This document shows positions 13,208-13,286 of a stretch of 13,286 nt of DNA, in pieces; the first letter of the stretch is position 1; each line of letters starts with the position of its first letter. Source of the DNA: CAZEQD01 sp964514305 (GTDB taxonomy: Bacteria; Acidobacteriota; Aminicenantia; Aminicenantales; Aminicenantaceae); contig CAZEQD010000053.1 in the NCBI GenBank assembly GCA_964514305.1, positions 1 through 13,286 of the forward strand, read 5' to 3'. The notes under the pieces were generated by a model. The model saw only the letters and a program-made list of their open reading frames with translations. It had not been told where the DNA came from and ran no database searches. The translations under genes were made by a program, and so were the position numbers.

Positions 13208-13286
13208 CTTACTTAATATCCTGGAATCTGGTTGGGGAAATAATCCTCACAGCTCCCTTCTCGATATACATCAAGCGTTGTACAAT

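Noticed and set aside
13103..13250. N-terminal extension of pyrR in the same frame
   Set aside because: The frame is open upstream to a TGA near 13250, but it has no ATG or GTG, the encoded stretch is the hairpin sequence, and PyrR homologues begin near the TTG at 13102.
13240..13260. PyrR RNA-binding box in the pyrR leader
   Set aside because: Only the core CTGTGAGG matches. The flanking conserved bases and the surrounding stem are missing, so it is mentioned but not called.
13209..13286. Short minus-strand frame running off the right edge, ending TAA at 13211-13209, as the 3' end of an upstream gene
   Set aside because: Only 25 codons with no recognisable motif, and a second frame (stop at 13215-13213) is open there too. 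A gene end is possible but cannot be supported.

Overview
This is an AT-rich bacterial window, with intergenic DNA that is almost all A/T. Strong Shine-Dalgarno (SD) sequences, sigma70-like hexamers, a PyrR homologue and a TAT-exported reductive dehalogenase with a PceB-like membrane partner all point to a bacterium. The gene content suggests an anaerobe, perhaps from sediment or the subsurface. An Atribacterota- or Firmicutes-like lineage would fit, but the sequence read by eye cannot settle the taxonomy. I see no insertion sequence, phage gene, CRISPR array, tRNA or rRNA.

Layout, left to right. (1) 48-2759, minus: a large secreted Asp-box (BNR/sortilin-like) beta-propeller protein with a GTG start. 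(2) 3056-6049, plus, divergent from it: an organohalide-respiration cassette. It contains a TAT-signal, two-cluster reductive dehalogenase (rdhA), its PceB-like three-helix anchor (rdhB), an FMN-binding/CxxxCP membrane protein of the PceC/NosR type (rdhC), and a 37-residue single-helix membrane ORF whose ATG overlaps the rdhC stop. No CprK, MarR or two-component regulator gene lies in the window. (3) 6073-6522, minus: pyruvoyl-dependent arginine decarboxylase, behind an almost ideal extended -10 promoter whose -10 sits in one arm of a 10-bp inverted repeat. (4) 6818-10025, plus: a P-loop protein of the cyclic-2,3-diphosphoglycerate-synthetase-like family, a NagD-type HAD phosphatase and a catabolic-type ornithine carbamoyltransferase. 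(5) 10041-11412, minus, convergent: aspartate carbamoyltransferase catalytic and regulatory subunits (pyrB-pyrI). (6) 11637-13102, minus: pyrR and carbamate kinase (arcC), overlapping by ATGA, with a TTG start for pyrR, a long structured leader and an intrinsic terminator.

From 6 to 13 kb nearly every gene touches arginine or carbamoyl phosphate. ArcC interconverts carbamoyl phosphate and carbamate plus ATP. The ornithine carbamoyltransferase makes or consumes carbamoyl phosphate in arginine metabolism, and PyrBI commits it to pyrimidines. PyrR is the usual UMP-sensing regulator of pyrimidine genes, and the arginine decarboxylase drains arginine to agmatine. Neither arginine deiminase (arcA) nor carbamoyl-phosphate synthetase (carAB) is present in the window. 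The coupling of pyrR to carbamate kinase, the unassigned P-loop and HAD genes beside the ornithine carbamoyltransferase, and the structured leaders of pyrR and pyrB are the most interesting points. The rdh operon with its extra small membrane ORF is the other.
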